Both the position numbers and the translations under genes were made by a program. From Mycobacterium sp. (GTDB lineage Bacteria; Actinomycetota; Actinomycetes; Mycobacteriales; Mycobacteriaceae), in contig JAOPVF010000368.1 in NCBI GenBank assembly GCA_025963195.1, forward strand, positions 1 through 53,173: DNA of 53,173 bases. The letters are read 5' to 3'. This document shows, piece by piece, positions 35,812 to 47,444 of this stretch. Positions within the stretch are counted from its first letter, which is position 1. Every line of letters starts with the position of its first letter. The notes below the pieces were generated by a model. It ran no database searches, was not told the origin of the DNA, and was given only the letters and a program-made list of their open reading frames with translations.

Positions 35812-35973
35812 GACGTCGCGGGTGATCGGCGGCGGTGCTCGTCATGGTCGGCCAGACCTCGGCGGCGTCGTGCCACGGCATCACCCGGTCCACGGCAGGC
35901 GCGAGATCGCAACCGGCACTGATTGTTTCGAGGATCCCGGGCGAAGACTCCTCGACGCAAGTACCTGACGCCG

Positions 35974-36489
35974 TTACTTGCAGGCTTCGGCGATCTTGAC
36001 GTTGGCCGCGTCGGCTTCCTTCAGCCGTGCCGCTTGGCTCGGCTCGGAGTTCTGGGCACCGGCGATGGCGCCTGCACCGATGTCCATCAACTTGTTGGCG
36101 AACTCGCGGACGGGGTCGGCGAGGTTGGCGGGCGTCGCCGGATCCAACCGGGCCAGGAGGTACTGCCCGCCGTCGGAGAGCGACACTCGTGCGTTGGCGG
36201 CCACCGCGAGAGATCCGGTGACGTCGCCCTCCCCGCCAGGTACGGGCAGGTTGGTGTTGAGCGAAACGCCCCTGCGGACGAGGTCGGCTGCCGCGCAGAT
36301 CGCGGACTTGGCGTCGGTTTGCTGAGCGGCCGTATAGGTCGGGGCTGCAGGCTCCTTGGCAGGCCGGAATGCGGCCCACGCGGACAGTCCGACCGCGATC
36401 AGCGCAAGGATCACGGCGACGATCGCCAGCACACCAGCCACCCGCGAATCACCGGCGTGACGACTTGAAGGGGAATCGCTGGGAGACAT
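35974..36489 (-). CDS. single-pass membrane-anchored protein of unknown function
   Basis: VAGVLAIVAVILALIAVGLSAWAAF helix near the N-terminus, polar exported domain with two Cys. Confidence 0.75.
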   Translation of the reverse strand: MSPSDSPSSRHAGDSRVAGVLAIVAVILALIAVGLSAWAAFRPAKEPAAPTYTAAQQTDAKSAICAAADLVRRGVSLNTNLPVPGGEGDVTGSLAVAANARVSLSDGGQYLLARLDPATPANLADPVREFANKLMDIGAGAIAGAQNSEPSQAARLKEADAANVKIAEACK

Positions 36490-36559
36490 GGGCTGATCCT
36501 AGCCACCTCACCCGCCGAAATGGACGAGGAAATCGTTTGCTCGCGCCGCGAGATCCGCC

Positions 36560-37426
36560 CTACACATCCAAGCCGACGTCGAGCACCCGCACCGAGTGGG
36601 TGAGCGCCCCGACGGCCAGAAAGTCGACACCGGTGCCCGCGTACTCGGCGGCGCTGTCCAGCGACAGACCACCCGAGGACTCCAGCAAGGTGTCGGGCGA
36701 CCGCGCGTCGCGACGCTGCACCGCGATCTGGGTCTGCCACACCGGAAAGTTGTCAAGCAGAATGAGCGGCCGGTCCCCCAGGTTCTCGCCGAGCACCGCG
36801 TCGAGTTGCTCCAGTGAATCGACCTCGACCTCGCAGGGCAGGTCGGGCGCGGCGGCCCGCACCGCGCGCAAGGCCGCGAGCACCCCACCCGCCGCGACGA
36901 CGTGGTTGTCCTTGATCAGCGTCGCGTCACCGAGGCCCATCCGGTGATTCACCCCGCCACCCACGCGCACCGCGTACTTCTGCAATATCCGCAGACCGGG
37001 CAGCGTCTTGCGGGTGTCGCGGATCTTGGCGTTGGTGCCCTCCACGGCGGCTACCCATGCGGCGGTGGCCGTCGCGATGCCACTCAGGTGACACACCAGG
37101 TTGAGCATCGTCCGCTCGGCGGTCAGTAGCCCACGGGTGTGGGCCTGGACCGTCAACAGGGCATCGCCTGCGTCGAGCCGAGCACCGTCCTCGACCCGCC
37201 CGGTGACGCGGTAGCCATCGGCACCGAGAACCTCGTCGAGCACCAGCAGGGCGACGTCCACCCCGGCAGCCACACCGGGCTCGCGCGTGACCAGCGCCGC
37301 CGTCGTCGTCGCGTCGGCGGACACGGTGGCCAGGGTGGTCATGTCGGGCCCGAACCGCAGATCCTCGTCGAGCGCGCGTGCGATGGTCGCCTTGGCCTCG
37401 ATCAGTACCTCGTCGGAGAGTGCCAT
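36560..37426 (-). CDS. nadC: nicotinate-nucleotide pyrophosphorylase (carboxylating)
   Basis: IRDTRKTLPGLRILQKYAVRVGGGVNHRMGLGDATLIKDNHV. Confidence 0.97.
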   Translation of the reverse strand: MALSDEVLIEAKATIARALDEDLRFGPDMTTLATVSADATTTAALVTREPGVAAGVDVALLVLDEVLGADGYRVTGRVEDGARLDAGDALLTVQAHTRGLLTAERTMLNLVCHLSGIATATAAWVAAVEGTNAKIRDTRKTLPGLRILQKYAVRVGGGVNHRMGLGDATLIKDNHVVAAGGVLAALRAVRAAAPDLPCEVEVDSLEQLDAVLGENLGDRPLILLDNFPVWQTQIAVQRRDARSPDTLLESSGGLSLDSAAEYAGTGVDFLAVGALTHSVRVLDVGLDV

Positions 37427-38982
37427 CAGCCGCACACCACCTCGGGACGGGCGACGGTGCTGACCGCCAGCGCGGGATCGGTGTCCGGGTAGTCGGACCG
37501 GTGATGGCAGCCTCGGGTCTCGGTGCGGGCCAGCGCCGCGGTGACGACGGCTCCCGCCGTCGCCGTCAAGGCCGCATCCTCAAGGGTCGTGCGGTTGCGC
37601 TGCAAGAGGACGGGCGCCGCGGCGAGCAGATCGGCGAGCTTGCGGAGCCCGTCGGCATCGCGCACCACCGACGCATGGCTGCTCATCGCGCGTTGCAAGT
37701 CGTTGCGGGCCAACGCAACCCGGTCTGCGGGGTCGGGTTCGGTGGCGCGGGACGGTCCCGCGACTACGGCGTGACCGGCTGCGGCCACACCCGCGCGGCG
37801 GCCAACGACCAGGCCTTCGAGCAGGCTGTTGGACGCCAGGCGGTTTGCGCCGTGCATGCCGGTGCGTGCGACCTCCCCCGCCGCGAGCAGTCCGGGCATC
37901 TCGGTCCGGCCGTGCACGTCGGTGACGACGCCACCGCAGCTGTAGTGGGCACCGGGCACGACCGGGATCAGTTGTCGGCTCGGATCGATGCCCGCAGCTC
38001 GGCATGTCGCGGTCACGGTCGGAAAGCGCCGGTTGAAGCCGGTGATGGACCGCGCGTCGAGGTAGACGCAGGGATCCCCGGTCTTGGTCAGCCGGGCGTC
38101 GATGGCCGCGGCCACCGCGTCGCGGGGCGCGAGGTCGCCCATCGGGTGAATGCCCGCGGTGACCGAATCGCCGTGCGCGTCGACGAGGGTCGCGCCCTCG
38201 CCGCGGATGGCCTCGGTGATCAGCGGCCGTCTTCCGCCGGCCTGGCCGTCGAAGAGCATCGTCGGGTGGAACTGGATGAACTCGACGTCGCTCACCGCGA
38301 CGCCTGCCCACAGCGCGAGCGCGATGCCATCGCCGGTGGAGCCCTCGGGGTTGGTGGTCGCGGAGTACAGGTGGCCGAGGCCGCCGGTCGCCAGGACTAC
38401 TGACGGGGCGTGCACGATGCCGAGACCGTCGTCGTTGCGCACCAGCACCCCGGACACCGCGCCGTCACGGTGCAGCACCTGCAGCGCAACGTGATTGCGC
38501 CGGATGTCCAGCGTTGCCGCAGCGCGGTCCAGGGCACGCTGCACCTCCGCGCCCGTCGCGTCGCCGCCGGCGTGGATGATCCTGCGCCGGGAATGGCCGC
38601 CCTCGCGGGTCAGTGACCACTCGCCGGGTGCCGATTCGTCGAAATGCGCTCCGTCACCGACCAATTCGGCCACCGCGTCGTAGCCGCCTGCGACGATCGA
38701 CGTGACCGCCTCGGGGTCGCACAGCCCCGCGCCCGCGGCCAGCGTGTCGGCGACGTGCGCCTCGATGCTGTCGTCGGTGCGAGGCAGGACGACGGCGATG
38801 CCGCCCTGCGCGTAATAGGTGGCGGTCGCCCCTTCCCTTTGCGATGCCTTGCTCAGCACGATGACCCTGCTACCGCGGCGGTGCGCGGCCAGCGCGGCGA
38901 CCAGGCCCGCCACGCCGGTGCCGATCACGACGACGTCGGCACGCAGTTGCCACGCGGTGTGCCGCCCGCAGGCGGCGCTCAT
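37426..38982 (-). CDS. nadB: L-aspartate oxidase
   Basis: [62 protein letters not shown]. Confidence 0.97.
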   Translation of the reverse strand: MSAACGRHTAWQLRADVVVIGTGVAGLVAALAAHRRGSRVIVLSKASQREGATATYYAQGGIAVVLPRTDDSIEAHVADTLAAGAGLCDPEAVTSIVAGGYDAVAELVGDGAHFDESAPGEWSLTREGGHSRRRIIHAGGDATGAEVQRALDRAAATLDIRRNHVALQVLHRDGAVSGVLVRNDDGLGIVHAPSVVLATGGLGHLYSATTNPEGSTGDGIALALWAGVAVSDVEFIQFHPTMLFDGQAGGRRPLITEAIRGEGATLVDAHGDSVTAGIHPMGDLAPRDAVAAAIDARLTKTGDPCVYLDARSITGFNRRFPTVTATCRAAGIDPSRQLIPVVPGAHYSCGGVVTDVHGRTEMPGLLAAGEVARTGMHGANRLASNSLLEGLVVGRRAGVAAAGHAVVAGPSRATEPDPADRVALARNDLQRAMSSHASVVRDADGLRKLADLLAAAPVLLQRNRTTLEDAALTATAGAVVTAALARTETRGCHHRSDYPDTDPALAVSTVARPEVVCG

Positions 38983-40028
38983 TCTCCGCCGCCGGGCTGG
39001 CCGATCTCGATCATCCGCTGCACGCTCAGACGAGCCGCGGCTGCAACATCCAAATCCACGTGCACTTCGTCGGCACCTTCGACGAGGCAGCGCAGCAGCG
39101 CGGCGGGCGTGATCATCTTCATGAACTTGCAGGACGCCCGGTCGTTGACCGCGCGGAAGTCGACTTCTGGTGCGGCACGGCGCAACTGGTGCAGCATGCC
39201 GACCTCGGTGGCAACCAGAACCTCGCGCGCCCTGGTCTGCCGCGCGGCCTCCAGCATGCCACCCGTCGACAGGATCTTCACCCGGCCGTCGGGGAACGCG
39301 CCTTCGCCTGCCAGGTAGAGAGCCGAAGTGGCGCAACCACATTCGGGGTGCACGAAGAGCTCGGCTTTGGGATGCGCGCGAGCCTGGTCGGCGAGTTCGT
39401 CACCGTTGATCCCGGCGTGCACGTGGCATTCGCCAGCCCACACGTGCACGTTCTTGCGCCCGGTCACCCGGCGGACGTGCGCACCGAGGAACTGGTCGGG
39501 GCAGAACAGCACCTCGCGGTCGTCGGGGATGGACGCCACGACCTCGACCGCGTTGGACGACGTGCAGCAGATGTCGGTGAGGGCCTTCACCGCTGCGGTG
39601 GTGTTGACGTAGGACACGACGACGGCGTCGGGGAACTCGTCCTTCCACGCCCGCAGGTCGTCGGCGGTGATCGAGTCGGCCAGCGAGCAGCCCGCCCGCT
39701 GGTCGGGGATCAGGACCGTCTTCTCAGGGCTCAGGATCTTGGCGGTCTCGGCCATGAAGTGCACGCCGCAGAACACGATGGTGTCCTCGGGCACCTCGGC
39801 AGCGATCCGCGACAGGGCCAGCGAGTCACCGACGTGATCAGCGATGTCCTGGATGGCCGGCAGCTGGTAGTTGTGCGCGAGCAGCGTCGCATTGCGCTGC
39901 TTGGCCAGCGTGCGAACCTCGTCGGCCCACTCCTCGTCGGCGATGACGCCGCCGTATCCGCCGGGGCCGTTCGTGATCTGGGCGGTCCAGCCGCCCTGGG
40001 ACTCCGCGGTGAGGTCCAATACCGTCAT
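38979..40028 (-). CDS. nadA: quinolinate synthase
   Basis: [40 protein letters not shown] at 40028. Confidence 0.97.
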   Translation of the reverse strand: MTVLDLTAESQGGWTAQITNGPGGYGGVIADEEWADEVRTLAKQRNATLLAHNYQLPAIQDIADHVGDSLALSRIAAEVPEDTIVFCGVHFMAETAKILSPEKTVLIPDQRAGCSLADSITADDLRAWKDEFPDAVVVSYVNTTAAVKALTDICCTSSNAVEVVASIPDDREVLFCPDQFLGAHVRRVTGRKNVHVWAGECHVHAGINGDELADQARAHPKAELFVHPECGCATSALYLAGEGAFPDGRVKILSTGGMLEAARQTRAREVLVATEVGMLHQLRRAAPEVDFRAVNDRASCKFMKMITPAALLRCLVEGADEVHVDLDVAAAARLSVQRMIEIGQPGGGE

Positions 40029-40053
40029 GGTCGACTCCTTTGATCCTGACGGG

Positions 40054-40076
40054 GTTTTCGACTTATGATCGAAAAC
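40054..40076. promoter_or_regulatory. NrtR-type palindrome GTTTTCGA-N7-TCGAAAAC in the nadA / Nudix-regulator divergent region
   Basis: perfect 8-nt arms read directly. Confidence 0.8.
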
Positions 40077-40769
40077 ATGCCCAATAGTAGCACTGCCCAC
40101 GAAGTGCTCGCCGTCGTCTTCCAGGTTCGGCACTTGGCGACGCGAAACCCACAGCTCAGCGTGTTGCTGTGGGAACGAGCGATGGATCCCCAGCGCGGCA
40201 CGTGGTCGCTGCCCGGCGGCCAGCTGCGTCACGACGAGGACATGGTGAGTTCAGTCCGGCGTCAACTCGCCGAGAAGGTCGACCTACGTGAGTTGACCCA
40301 CCTCGAGCAGCTCGCGGTGTTCTCCGATCCCGCCCGAGTGCCTGGCGTCCGCACCATCGCGTCGACGTTCCTCGGCCTGGTCCCCTCCCCCGCCACGCCG
40401 GAGCTGCCATCGGACACCCGCTGGCATCCGGTCAGCGCCCTACCGCCCATGGCGTTCGACCACAAGACGATGATCACCAACGCCCATGCCCGCCTTGTCG
40501 CCAAACTGTCCTACACGAACATCGGATTCGCGCTGGCGCCAAGGGAATTCGTGCTGTCCACCCTCCGCGACGTGTACGGAGCGGCGCTCGGCTACCAGGT
40601 CGACGCCACCAACTTGCAACGCGTGCTCGTCAGGCGCGGCGTGATCACCCCCACCGGAACGACGGCCAAGTCGGGGCGGGCCGGTGGCCGTCCCGCCGCG
40701 CAGTACCGCTTCACCGAGTCGCAGTACCGGGTCACCGACGAGTTCGCCGCCCTGCGTCCGCCGACGTGA
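40077..40769 (+). CDS. Nudix-like transcriptional regulator (NrtR family) of NAD biosynthesis
   Basis: Degenerate Nudix box [24 protein letters not shown] plus C-terminal winged-helix-like region; divergent to nadABC; alternative ATG at 40065. Confidence 0.88.
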   Translation: MPNSSTAHEVLAVVFQVRHLATRNPQLSVLLWERAMDPQRGTWSLPGGQLRHDEDMVSSVRRQLAEKVDLRELTHLEQLAVFSDPARVPGVRTIASTFLGLVPSPATPELPSDTRWHPVSALPPMAFDHKTMITNAHARLVAKLSYTNIGFALAPREFVLSTLRDVYGAALGYQVDATNLQRVLVRRGVITPTGTTAKSGRAGGRPAAQYRFTESQYRVTDEFAALRPPT

Positions 40770-40820
40770 CACGACCCCTTGGTGTTGGTCTTTAAGGGAT
40801 CGGTAAGAGACAATCGCGGG

Positions 40821-42173
40821 ATGGATGTTGGCAGTGCGGCCAAGGCGACCAGTGCCGAATGGATCGGACGGGTACCTCACCAGGAACTTCAGCCGAAGGT
40901 CCGACCAGAACTTCCGGCGGTCGACCCGTTCTACGTCCCACCCGACGGCTTCGAACACTCCCGGCCAGGGACGCTTTTGCGCTCGCGTGACGTCGAACTG
41001 GCGTTCATGGGCCTGATCCGGCAGAAGATCACGGCGACCCAATTGCTGTACCGGACCACCGACATGGACGGCCGGCCCGACGTCACCGTCACGACGGTGT
41101 TGGTGCCGACGGAACGCGACAGCACCAAACCGTGCCCCATCGTGTCCTACCAGTGCGCCATCGACGCCGTCGCCGGTCGCTGCTTTCCGTCGTACGCCCT
41201 TCGGCGTGGCGCCAAGGCGATCGGCGCGTTGGCCCAGTTCGAATTCCTTCTGGTGTCCGCCGCGCTGTCGGAGGGCTGGGCGGTGTCCATACCCGACCAT
41301 GAAGGAACCGAAGGCATCTGGGGCGCGCCACGCGAACCGGGCTACCACATTCTGGACGGCCTGCGCGCGGCGCTGAACTTCGATCGACTCGACCTCTCCC
41401 CCGAGGCACCGATTGGCCTATGGGGCTATTCCGGCGGCGGCCTCGCCTCGGCATGGGCAGCCGAGATGTACGCCGACTACGCACCGGAACTCAACATCGT
41501 CGGAGCCGTGCTTGGCTCACCGGTCGCAGACCTGGGCAGCGCCTATCGCCGACTCAACGGCAGCATCTATTCGGGGCTGCCCGCAATGGTCGTCGCCGCG
41601 CTGGCGCACGTGTACCCCGACCTCGACCGCATCATCGCCGAGCACGCCACTCCCGACGGCAAGAAGATGTTGCAACGCATCGAGAAGATGACGACCGCCC
41701 AAGCGGTGCTGTCACTGTGCCGAAAGGACATGGACGACCTGGTCGACTGGCCCCTGCAGCGGATCCTCGACACGCCGGAGGTCAAACACGTCTTCGAGAG
41801 CATCAAGCTCGGGACGACGGCGCCCACCCCGCCGGTGCTGATCCTGCAAGCGGTGCACGACAAGATCGTGTCCGTCAACGACATCGACGAGCTCACCGAG
41901 ATCTACTCAAGTGGCGGCGCCCACGTCACCTACCACCGCGACATGTTCAGCGAGCACATGCTGCTGCACCCGCTGTCGGCGCCGATGACGTTGCGTTGGT
42001 TGAGGGACAGGTTCGCCGGTCGCCCGCTGTCCGAACACCGACTGCGAACGGCATGGCCGACGCTGCTGAATCCGTCGACCTACCGTGGCATGCTCCGGTT
42101 GGGCCTGATCAGCCTGAAGGTGGTGACGGGTCGCGGGGTGGAGCGACGCCCGCTGTCGGCACTGGACCGCTGA
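40821..42173 (+). CDS. LIP-family (triacylglycerol) lipase
   Basis: [41 protein letters not shown] nucleophile elbow GYSGG. Confidence 0.9.
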   Translation: MDVGSAAKATSAEWIGRVPHQELQPKVRPELPAVDPFYVPPDGFEHSRPGTLLRSRDVELAFMGLIRQKITATQLLYRTTDMDGRPDVTVTTVLVPTERDSTKPCPIVSYQCAIDAVAGRCFPSYALRRGAKAIGALAQFEFLLVSAALSEGWAVSIPDHEGTEGIWGAPREPGYHILDGLRAALNFDRLDLSPEAPIGLWGYSGGGLASAWAAEMYADYAPELNIVGAVLGSPVADLGSAYRRLNGSIYSGLPAMVVAALAHVYPDLDRIIAEHATPDGKKMLQRIEKMTTAQAVLSLCRKDMDDLVDWPLQRILDTPEVKHVFESIKLGTTAPTPPVLILQAVHDKIVSVNDIDELTEIYSSGGAHVTYHRDMFSEHMLLHPLSAPMTLRWLRDRFAGRPLSEHRLRTAWPTLLNPSTYRGMLRLGLISLKVVTGRGVERRPLSALDR

Positions 42174-42849
42174 CTGGTCTTGGGTCGACGAACTGTCCTG
42201 GGTCAACGGCCGGCATTGACTCGATGGCGGGCCAGGCACCCAGATCGTCGCGCTTCGTGGCGAGCGCGCACAGCGCGTAGATCAGCGCGGACGCTCCGGC
42301 AGGCAGCAGGATCGTCGTCGCGATCTGCAACGGCGTGTGCCCGAAGAACACCGCGGGCGCTTCGATGACGTAGTGCACGCGATGCTCGGGTGTCACCGGA
42401 GCGGCCGCGAGGTCGATGACGCCGTAACGCCACCGCACCAGCACCGCACCGACACCCGTCGCCGCACCCGCCGCGGCCATCCCACCAACCGCCAGCGCGC
42501 CGACCATGGCAGGACCACGGTGCGCCTGCCACTGCCACACCAGCGTGGCCGAGACCACCGCGATGAAGCCGAGCAGGCCTGCGATCAGGAACGCACCGAG
42601 GAACAGGTGATCGGATTCATCGCCGAGGTAGCCGCGGATGCGGTCGCCGCTGCGGGTCAATGCGACGACGGCCTGGATCGGCGGTGCCAGCCAGGCCCAT
42701 ACCGCACCGGCGACGACGCCCGCCGCCAGCAGGCCGACGAACACGCGGGTGACCGCCGCGCGGCGCGACACACCCGACGGACTGATGTCGTCGAGCGGCA
42801 CGTCCACCACGCTCACCTGACCACTTTGCTCTTCGCCCGCGAGGCTCAT
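42109..42849 (-). CDS. DUF2567 multi-pass membrane protein
   Basis: four hydrophobic segments, adjacent to bsaP-bioB as in mycobacteria. Confidence 0.8.
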   Translation of the reverse strand: MSLAGEEQSGQVSVVDVPLDDISPSGVSRRAAVTRVFVGLLAAGVVAGAVWAWLAPPIQAVVALTRSGDRIRGYLGDESDHLFLGAFLIAGLLGFIAVVSATLVWQWQAHRGPAMVGALAVGGMAAAGAATGVGAVLVRWRYGVIDLAAAPVTPEHRVHYVIEAPAVFFGHTPLQIATTILLPAGASALIYALCALATKRDDLGAWPAIESMPAVDPGQFVDPRPVSGPVPTAGVAPPRDPSPPSG

Positions 42850-43046
42850 CGCCACTCCTCCAGATCCTTGGAGTCCTGCACGCCGTGCCGAGAGCACTTC
42901 GCCTCCCAGCCGTCGGGCCGGACCTGAACGATCATCCTCCGACCGCATTCCGCGCAGTACCGCGGTGGCTCGAGGCCGAGCTGCGCCGCAGCGGGTACGG
43001 GGCCGCCGTCGGGCTCGCCGGTGTAGACGTTGAACTTCTCGGACAT
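42846..43046 (-). CDS. bsaP: biotin synthase auxiliary protein
   Basis: 66 aa, [26 protein letters not shown], directly downstream of bioB. Confidence 0.88.
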   Translation of the reverse strand: MSEKFNVYTGEPDGGPVPAAAQLGLEPPRYCAECGRRMIVQVRPDGWEAKCSRHGVQDSKDLEEWR

Positions 43047-43062
43047 CGGTTGGACGCTGGTG

Positions 43063-44088
43063 CTAGAGGCTGGCGTTCAGCGCCTTGATCGGCATCTGTA
43101 GGTCGTCGAGCAGTTCGAGATCGGCCTCCGCGGGCCGACCGAGCGTGGTCAGGTAGTTGCCGACGATGACGGCGTTGATGCCGCCGAGGATGCCCTGCTT
43201 GGCACCGAGGTCGCCGAGCGTGATCTCGCGGCCACCGGCGAAGCGAAGCATGGTGCGGGGCAATGCCAGTCGGAAGGCGGCGACGGCCTTGAGCGCCTCG
43301 GCAGCGGGCAGCACGTCGAGATCGCCGAACGGCGTGCCCGGGCGCGGGTTGAGGAAGTTCAGCGGCACCTCGTGCGGGTCGAGCTCGGCGAGGTTGGCCG
43401 CGAACTCCGCGCGCTGCTCCAGCGTCTCACCCATTCCGAGGATGCCGCCGCAGCACACCTCCATGCCCGCCTCGCGGACCATGGCGAGCGTCTCCCAGCG
43501 CTCCTCCCACGTGTGGGTGGTCACCACGTTGGTGAAGAACGAGCGCGCCGTCTCCAGGTTGTGGTTGTAGCGGTGCACGCCCATCCCGGCGAGCCGGTCG
43601 ACCTGCTCCTTGGTCAGCATGCCCAGCGAGCAGGCGATTTGGATGTCGACCTCGTTGCGGATGGCTTCGATTCCCGCGGCCACCTGCGCCAGCAGCCGCT
43701 CGTCGGGGCCACGCACGGCGGCCACGATGCAGAACTCGGTGGCGCCGGACTTCGCGGTCTGCTTGGCGGCCTCCACCAGGCTCGGGATGTCGAGCCAAGC
43801 GCTGCGCACGGGCGAGGCGAAGAGCCCCGACTGGGAACAGAAGTGGCAGTCCTCCGGGCAACCGCCGGTCTTCAGGCTGATGATGCCCTCGACCTCGACT
43901 TCGGGGCCGCACCAGCGCATCCGGACCTCGTGGGCCAGCGCAAGGAGCTCCTCGAGCTGATCGTCGGGCAATTGCAGGACAGCCAGGATCTGGTCCTGGG
44001 TGATCCCTTCACCACGCTCGAGCACCTGTTCCCGCGCCTGACTCAATACATCGGTGATCCCGGTGTCATCGACAGTCGACTGCGTCAC
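43063..44088 (-). CDS. bioB: biotin synthase
   Basis: radical SAM motif [28 protein letters not shown]. Confidence 0.98.
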   Translation of the reverse strand: MTQSTVDDTGITDVLSQAREQVLERGEGITQDQILAVLQLPDDQLEELLALAHEVRMRWCGPEVEVEGIISLKTGGCPEDCHFCSQSGLFASPVRSAWLDIPSLVEAAKQTAKSGATEFCIVAAVRGPDERLLAQVAAGIEAIRNEVDIQIACSLGMLTKEQVDRLAGMGVHRYNHNLETARSFFTNVVTTHTWEERWETLAMVREAGMEVCCGGILGMGETLEQRAEFAANLAELDPHEVPLNFLNPRPGTPFGDLDVLPAAEALKAVAAFRLALPRTMLRFAGGREITLGDLGAKQGILGGINAVIVGNYLTTLGRPAEADLELLDDLQMPIKALNASL

Positions 44089-44114
44089 TGGGTACTCCTC
44101 CCGCGATAAGAACT

Positions 44115-44127
44115 TGAACGGTGTTTA
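44115..44127. promoter_or_regulatory. BioQ-type box (TGAAC-GGT-GTTTA) between bioB and tetR
   Basis: one mismatch from TGAAC-N3-GTTCA. Confidence 0.65.
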
Positions 44128-44137
44128 GGATACAGGT

Positions 44138-44743
44138 GTGCAGCTGCACCGACGCGACGTGGTGGCCAAGGCCACCCAGCTCCTGGACGACTACGGCATC
44201 GCCGATCTGACCATGCGCAGGCTCGCCCGCGAGCTGAGCGTCAGCCCTGGCGCTCTGTACTGGCACTTCGCCGACAAACAGGAGCTGTTGGGTGCGGTCG
44301 CCGACGAGATTCTCGCGCCGGCGACGGCAGCCGTCCACGAGGCGTCGTGGTCTCGGCGCGTGGTCGGTCTCGGCACGGCCCTTCGCGATGCCCTGCTGTC
44401 GTCGACCGACGGCGCCGAACTGGTGTCCGCGAGCTTCGCCGCAGGCAAGTCCGTCCGGATGACCGAGATCCTGGCCATGTTGACCGACGCCGCCACCGAG
44501 GGCGGCATCGGCGCGTCCCACGCCGACCTCGCCGCCCGCACGGTGCTCTACTACGTGCTCGGCTTCACCGCCGACGAGCAGTCCCGGCTGCAGTGGGACG
44601 CCGCGGGTGCCCTGGTCGACGGTCAGTCGGTGTTGACGGCAAACCCCAACTCTCGGTTCGCGTTCGGGCTGAAACTCCTCGTCGACGGGATCGCGGCTCA
44701 CAGCATCGTCGAAGCGGAGGTCTTGCAGGAAAACTTCGAGTAG
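44138..44743 (+). CDS. TetR family regulator, BioQ-like by position
   Basis: DYGIADLTMRRLARELSVSPGALYWHFADKQELLGAVADEIL HTH; divergent from bioB. Confidence 0.85.
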   Translation: MQLHRRDVVAKATQLLDDYGIADLTMRRLARELSVSPGALYWHFADKQELLGAVADEILAPATAAVHEASWSRRVVGLGTALRDALLSSTDGAELVSASFAAGKSVRMTEILAMLTDAATEGGIGASHADLAARTVLYYVLGFTADEQSRLQWDAAGALVDGQSVLTANPNSRFAFGLKLLVDGIAAHSIVEAEVLQENFE

Positions 44744-44765
44744 AGACCTGGACTAGCGTCGAAGC

Positions 44766-45101
44766 GTGATCACGGTCGACGACGTGCGGCACATCACCGC
44801 ATCACTGCCGCGGGCCTACGAGGTGGTGGAGCGCGACCAGATCAAGTTTCGCGTGGGACGGATCGTGTTCGTCGCGTTCTCGCGCGACGAGACGGTGATG
44901 GGCGTCGGCTTCCCCAAGGAGGAGCGGGAGGCGATGGTCGCCGCAGAACCCGACAAGTTCATGCTGCCGCGTCCGTCGGACATGCGATACAACTGGATTC
45001 ACGTGCGCCTGGACGCCATCGACCTCGACGAGCTGCGCGAACTCGTGATTGACGGCTGGCGGATGTGCGTCCCGAAAAGCGTTGCCGCACAAATCAACTG
45101 A
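44766..45101 (+). CDS. MmcQ/YjbR family DNA-binding protein
   Basis: small ORF, KFRVGRIVFVAFSRDETVMGVGFPKEEREAMVA...YNWIHVRLDAID. Confidence 0.82.
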   Translation: MITVDDVRHITASLPRAYEVVERDQIKFRVGRIVFVAFSRDETVMGVGFPKEEREAMVAAEPDKFMLPRPSDMRYNWIHVRLDAIDLDELRELVIDGWRMCVPKSVAAQIN

Positions 45102-45597
45102 TCAGGTACTCCAGCTTCGCGTCACCGTCCCAGCGGCGCAGCCCGACGACGCTGCCCGCCAGCTCCTGCCCCACGATCCGCAGGGCCCGACCCATCTGAT
45201 CGGGATCGACGCGCCGCGCCATCGTCACGTGCGGCGTCCAGTGGCCGGGAAGGACGTTCTCCATGGGGCCGGGATGCAGGTGCGGAAGGCACGACCGGTG
45301 CACCTCGGCGTGTACGCCCATCAGCTCCGCCGATGGCACCACCAGCCGCGCGAGCACCGCCTTGGGCCTGCCGAACAGCAGCGGTGCGCCGATCCGGCAC
45401 GGGAACGGGAACCGGTCCACCAGCGCGGCCAACGCGGCGTCCACGTCGGCGTCGATGCGCTCGGCGACGGTCAGCGTCGTATGCGGCCGGCTGGTGGGCC
45501 GCTGACCGTGCAGCCCCGCCTCCGCCAGGTCGGCCCAGACGAGCCGGACCGCCGCCTCGGTGTCCTTGTCGAAGACCAGCTCGACGGAGTGGACCAT
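45094..45597 (-). CDS. 2'-5' RNA ligase family protein
   Basis: two H-x-T motifs: RPHTTLTVAE and WTPHVTMARR. Confidence 0.85.
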   Translation of the reverse strand: MVHSVELVFDKDTEAAVRLVWADLAEAGLHGQRPTSRPHTTLTVAERIDADVDAALAALVDRFPFPCRIGAPLLFGRPKAVLARLVVPSAELMGVHAEVHRSCLPHLHPGPMENVLPGHWTPHVTMARRVDPDQMGRALRIVGQELAGSVVGLRRWDGDAKLEYLIS

Positions 45598-45598
45598 C

Positions 45599-46279
45599 TC
45601 AGTCGACCAGACTCGCGACCCACTGCGGATCGAACGCGGACCTGCTGATCGACTCGAACTCGCCAGCGCTGCGCGAACCCGCGCCTGCCGGCAGTACCGC
45701 TCGCACGCTCGCGATCCGGTCCAGCGCTTCCCGGTTGGACGCCTCGGCGGTGCCAGGATCGGTCGGCCAGCTGCCGACGACCACCCCGGCGCACCGAACA
45801 TTCTGGGTGGCAAGCGATTCCACTGTCAGCGTGGTGTGGTTGAGCGTGCCGAGACCAGGCGCGACGACGACGAGGACGGCCGCACCGAGATCCACGGCGA
45901 TGTCGCGCAGCGTCACCCCGTCTGCTCCGAGTTCGACCAGCAGACCGCCTGCACCCTCGACCACGGTGAGCCTGCCCGGCGCGTCCATTGCGCGGACGAG
46001 CGAGACCAGTTCAATGCGCGTCGGCAATGCCATACCCGCCCGCTCGGCGGCGGCCACCGGCGCCAGCGGTTCGGGATAACGCCACCCGGACACCAGCTCG
46101 CTCACGCCAGAGAGCCGCTGCACCTCGGCGAGATCGTCATCACCGTCCGCCGCGCCGGTCTGCACCGGTTTGCACACTGCGACGTCGAGGCCGGCCAACC
46201 GGGCATGGCACGCCAGTGCGGCAGTGGCGACGGTCTTGCCAACGCCGGTATCCGTGCCCGTGACGACGAGAACGGTCAC
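45599..46279 (-). CDS. bioD: dethiobiotin synthetase
   Basis: [40 protein letters not shown] start. Confidence 0.96.
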   Translation of the reverse strand: MTVLVVTGTDTGVGKTVATAALACHARLAGLDVAVCKPVQTGAADGDDDLAEVQRLSGVSELVSGWRYPEPLAPVAAAERAGMALPTRIELVSLVRAMDAPGRLTVVEGAGGLLVELGADGVTLRDIAVDLGAAVLVVVAPGLGTLNHTTLTVESLATQNVRCAGVVVGSWPTDPGTAEASNREALDRIASVRAVLPAGAGSRSAGEFESISRSAFDPQWVASLVD

Positions 46280-47424
46280 TGCCGCGCCACGGAAAGGACC
46301 TCGGTCAACACCCGCCCAGCCAGGGCGAGGTCGTCGTCGTCGAGGGACGCGCGGGCGGTCAGCCGCAGGCGCGACGTCCCGAGGGGCACGCTCGGGGGCC
46401 GGAAGCATCCAACCCGGACACCCCGATCGAGACATCCGGTCGCCGCGGCCAGCGCCACCTCGGGCGCACCGAGGATCACCGAGACCACCGCCGAGTCCGG
46501 CACCTCGTCGACGCCGCACACCCGGGCCAGCGTCGCCGCGTGCCGCAACACCTCGGCCGCCCGCTCCGGTTCCGCGATCAACACCTGGAGCGCCGCCAGC
46601 GCCGCGCCAACGGCGGCAGGCGCAAGGCCGGTGTCGAAGATGAACGGACGCGCCGCGTCGATCAGGTGATCGCGCACCGCCGCGGGGCCAAGCACCATGC
46701 CGCCCTGGCTGCCGAGGGCCTTGGACAGCGTCGTCGTCATCACCACGTCGGGCGCTCCGGCCAGGCCGACCTCCTGCAGCAGGCCGCGTCCGCCGTCTCC
46801 TCGCACGCCGAGGCCGTGCGCCTCGTCGACGATGAGCAGCGCGCCGTGCCGCCTGCACACGTCGTGCAGCGCCCGCAGCGGCGCCAGCACGCCGTCGGCG
46901 CTGAACACCGAGTCGGTGACGACGACCGCGCGGGCTTCGTCGCGGCCGCTCAGTGCGGCGTCGACGGCATCGACGTCGCGGTGCGGCGTGACGACCACGC
47001 GGGCCCGCGACAACCGGCAGGCGTCGACCAGCGAGGCGTGCGTCAGCGCGTCCGACACCAGCAGCGAGCCCGCGCCGGACAACGCCACCACGGCGCCAAG
47101 ATTCGCCGTGTAGCCCGAGGAGAAGACCAGGCCGGACTCGGCGCCGACGAAGTCGGCGAGCGCCGACTCGAAGGTCTCGTGCAGTTCGGTGTTTCCGGTG
47201 ACGAGTCGTGACCCCGTCGACCCCGCGCCCCACGCGCGCAGTGCGTCGACCCCACCCTCGATGACGGCGGGGTGCTGGGACAGGCCGAGATAGTCGTTGG
47301 ACGCCAGGTCGAGTTCGGCGGCGACGGCGGGCCGGGTCCGCAGGGAACGCCGCAGACCGGCGGCGCGGCGCTGGCTCTCGACGTCGTCGAGCCAGGCCAG
47401 CGGAGAAAGGTCGACGCGTGTCAC
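46276..47424 (-). CDS. bioF: 8-amino-7-oxononanoate synthase
   Basis: [51 protein letters not shown] start. Confidence 0.95.
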   Translation of the reverse strand: MTRVDLSPLAWLDDVESQRRAAGLRRSLRTRPAVAAELDLASNDYLGLSQHPAVIEGGVDALRAWGAGSTGSRLVTGNTELHETFESALADFVGAESGLVFSSGYTANLGAVVALSGAGSLLVSDALTHASLVDACRLSRARVVVTPHRDVDAVDAALSGRDEARAVVVTDSVFSADGVLAPLRALHDVCRRHGALLIVDEAHGLGVRGDGGRGLLQEVGLAGAPDVVMTTTLSKALGSQGGMVLGPAAVRDHLIDAARPFIFDTGLAPAAVGAALAALQVLIAEPERAAEVLRHAATLARVCGVDEVPDSAVVSVILGAPEVALAAATGCLDRGVRVGCFRPPSVPLGTSRLRLTARASLDDDDLALAGRVLTEVLSVARQ

Positions 47425-47444
47425 GGGTGCTCCCTCGAATGCAT

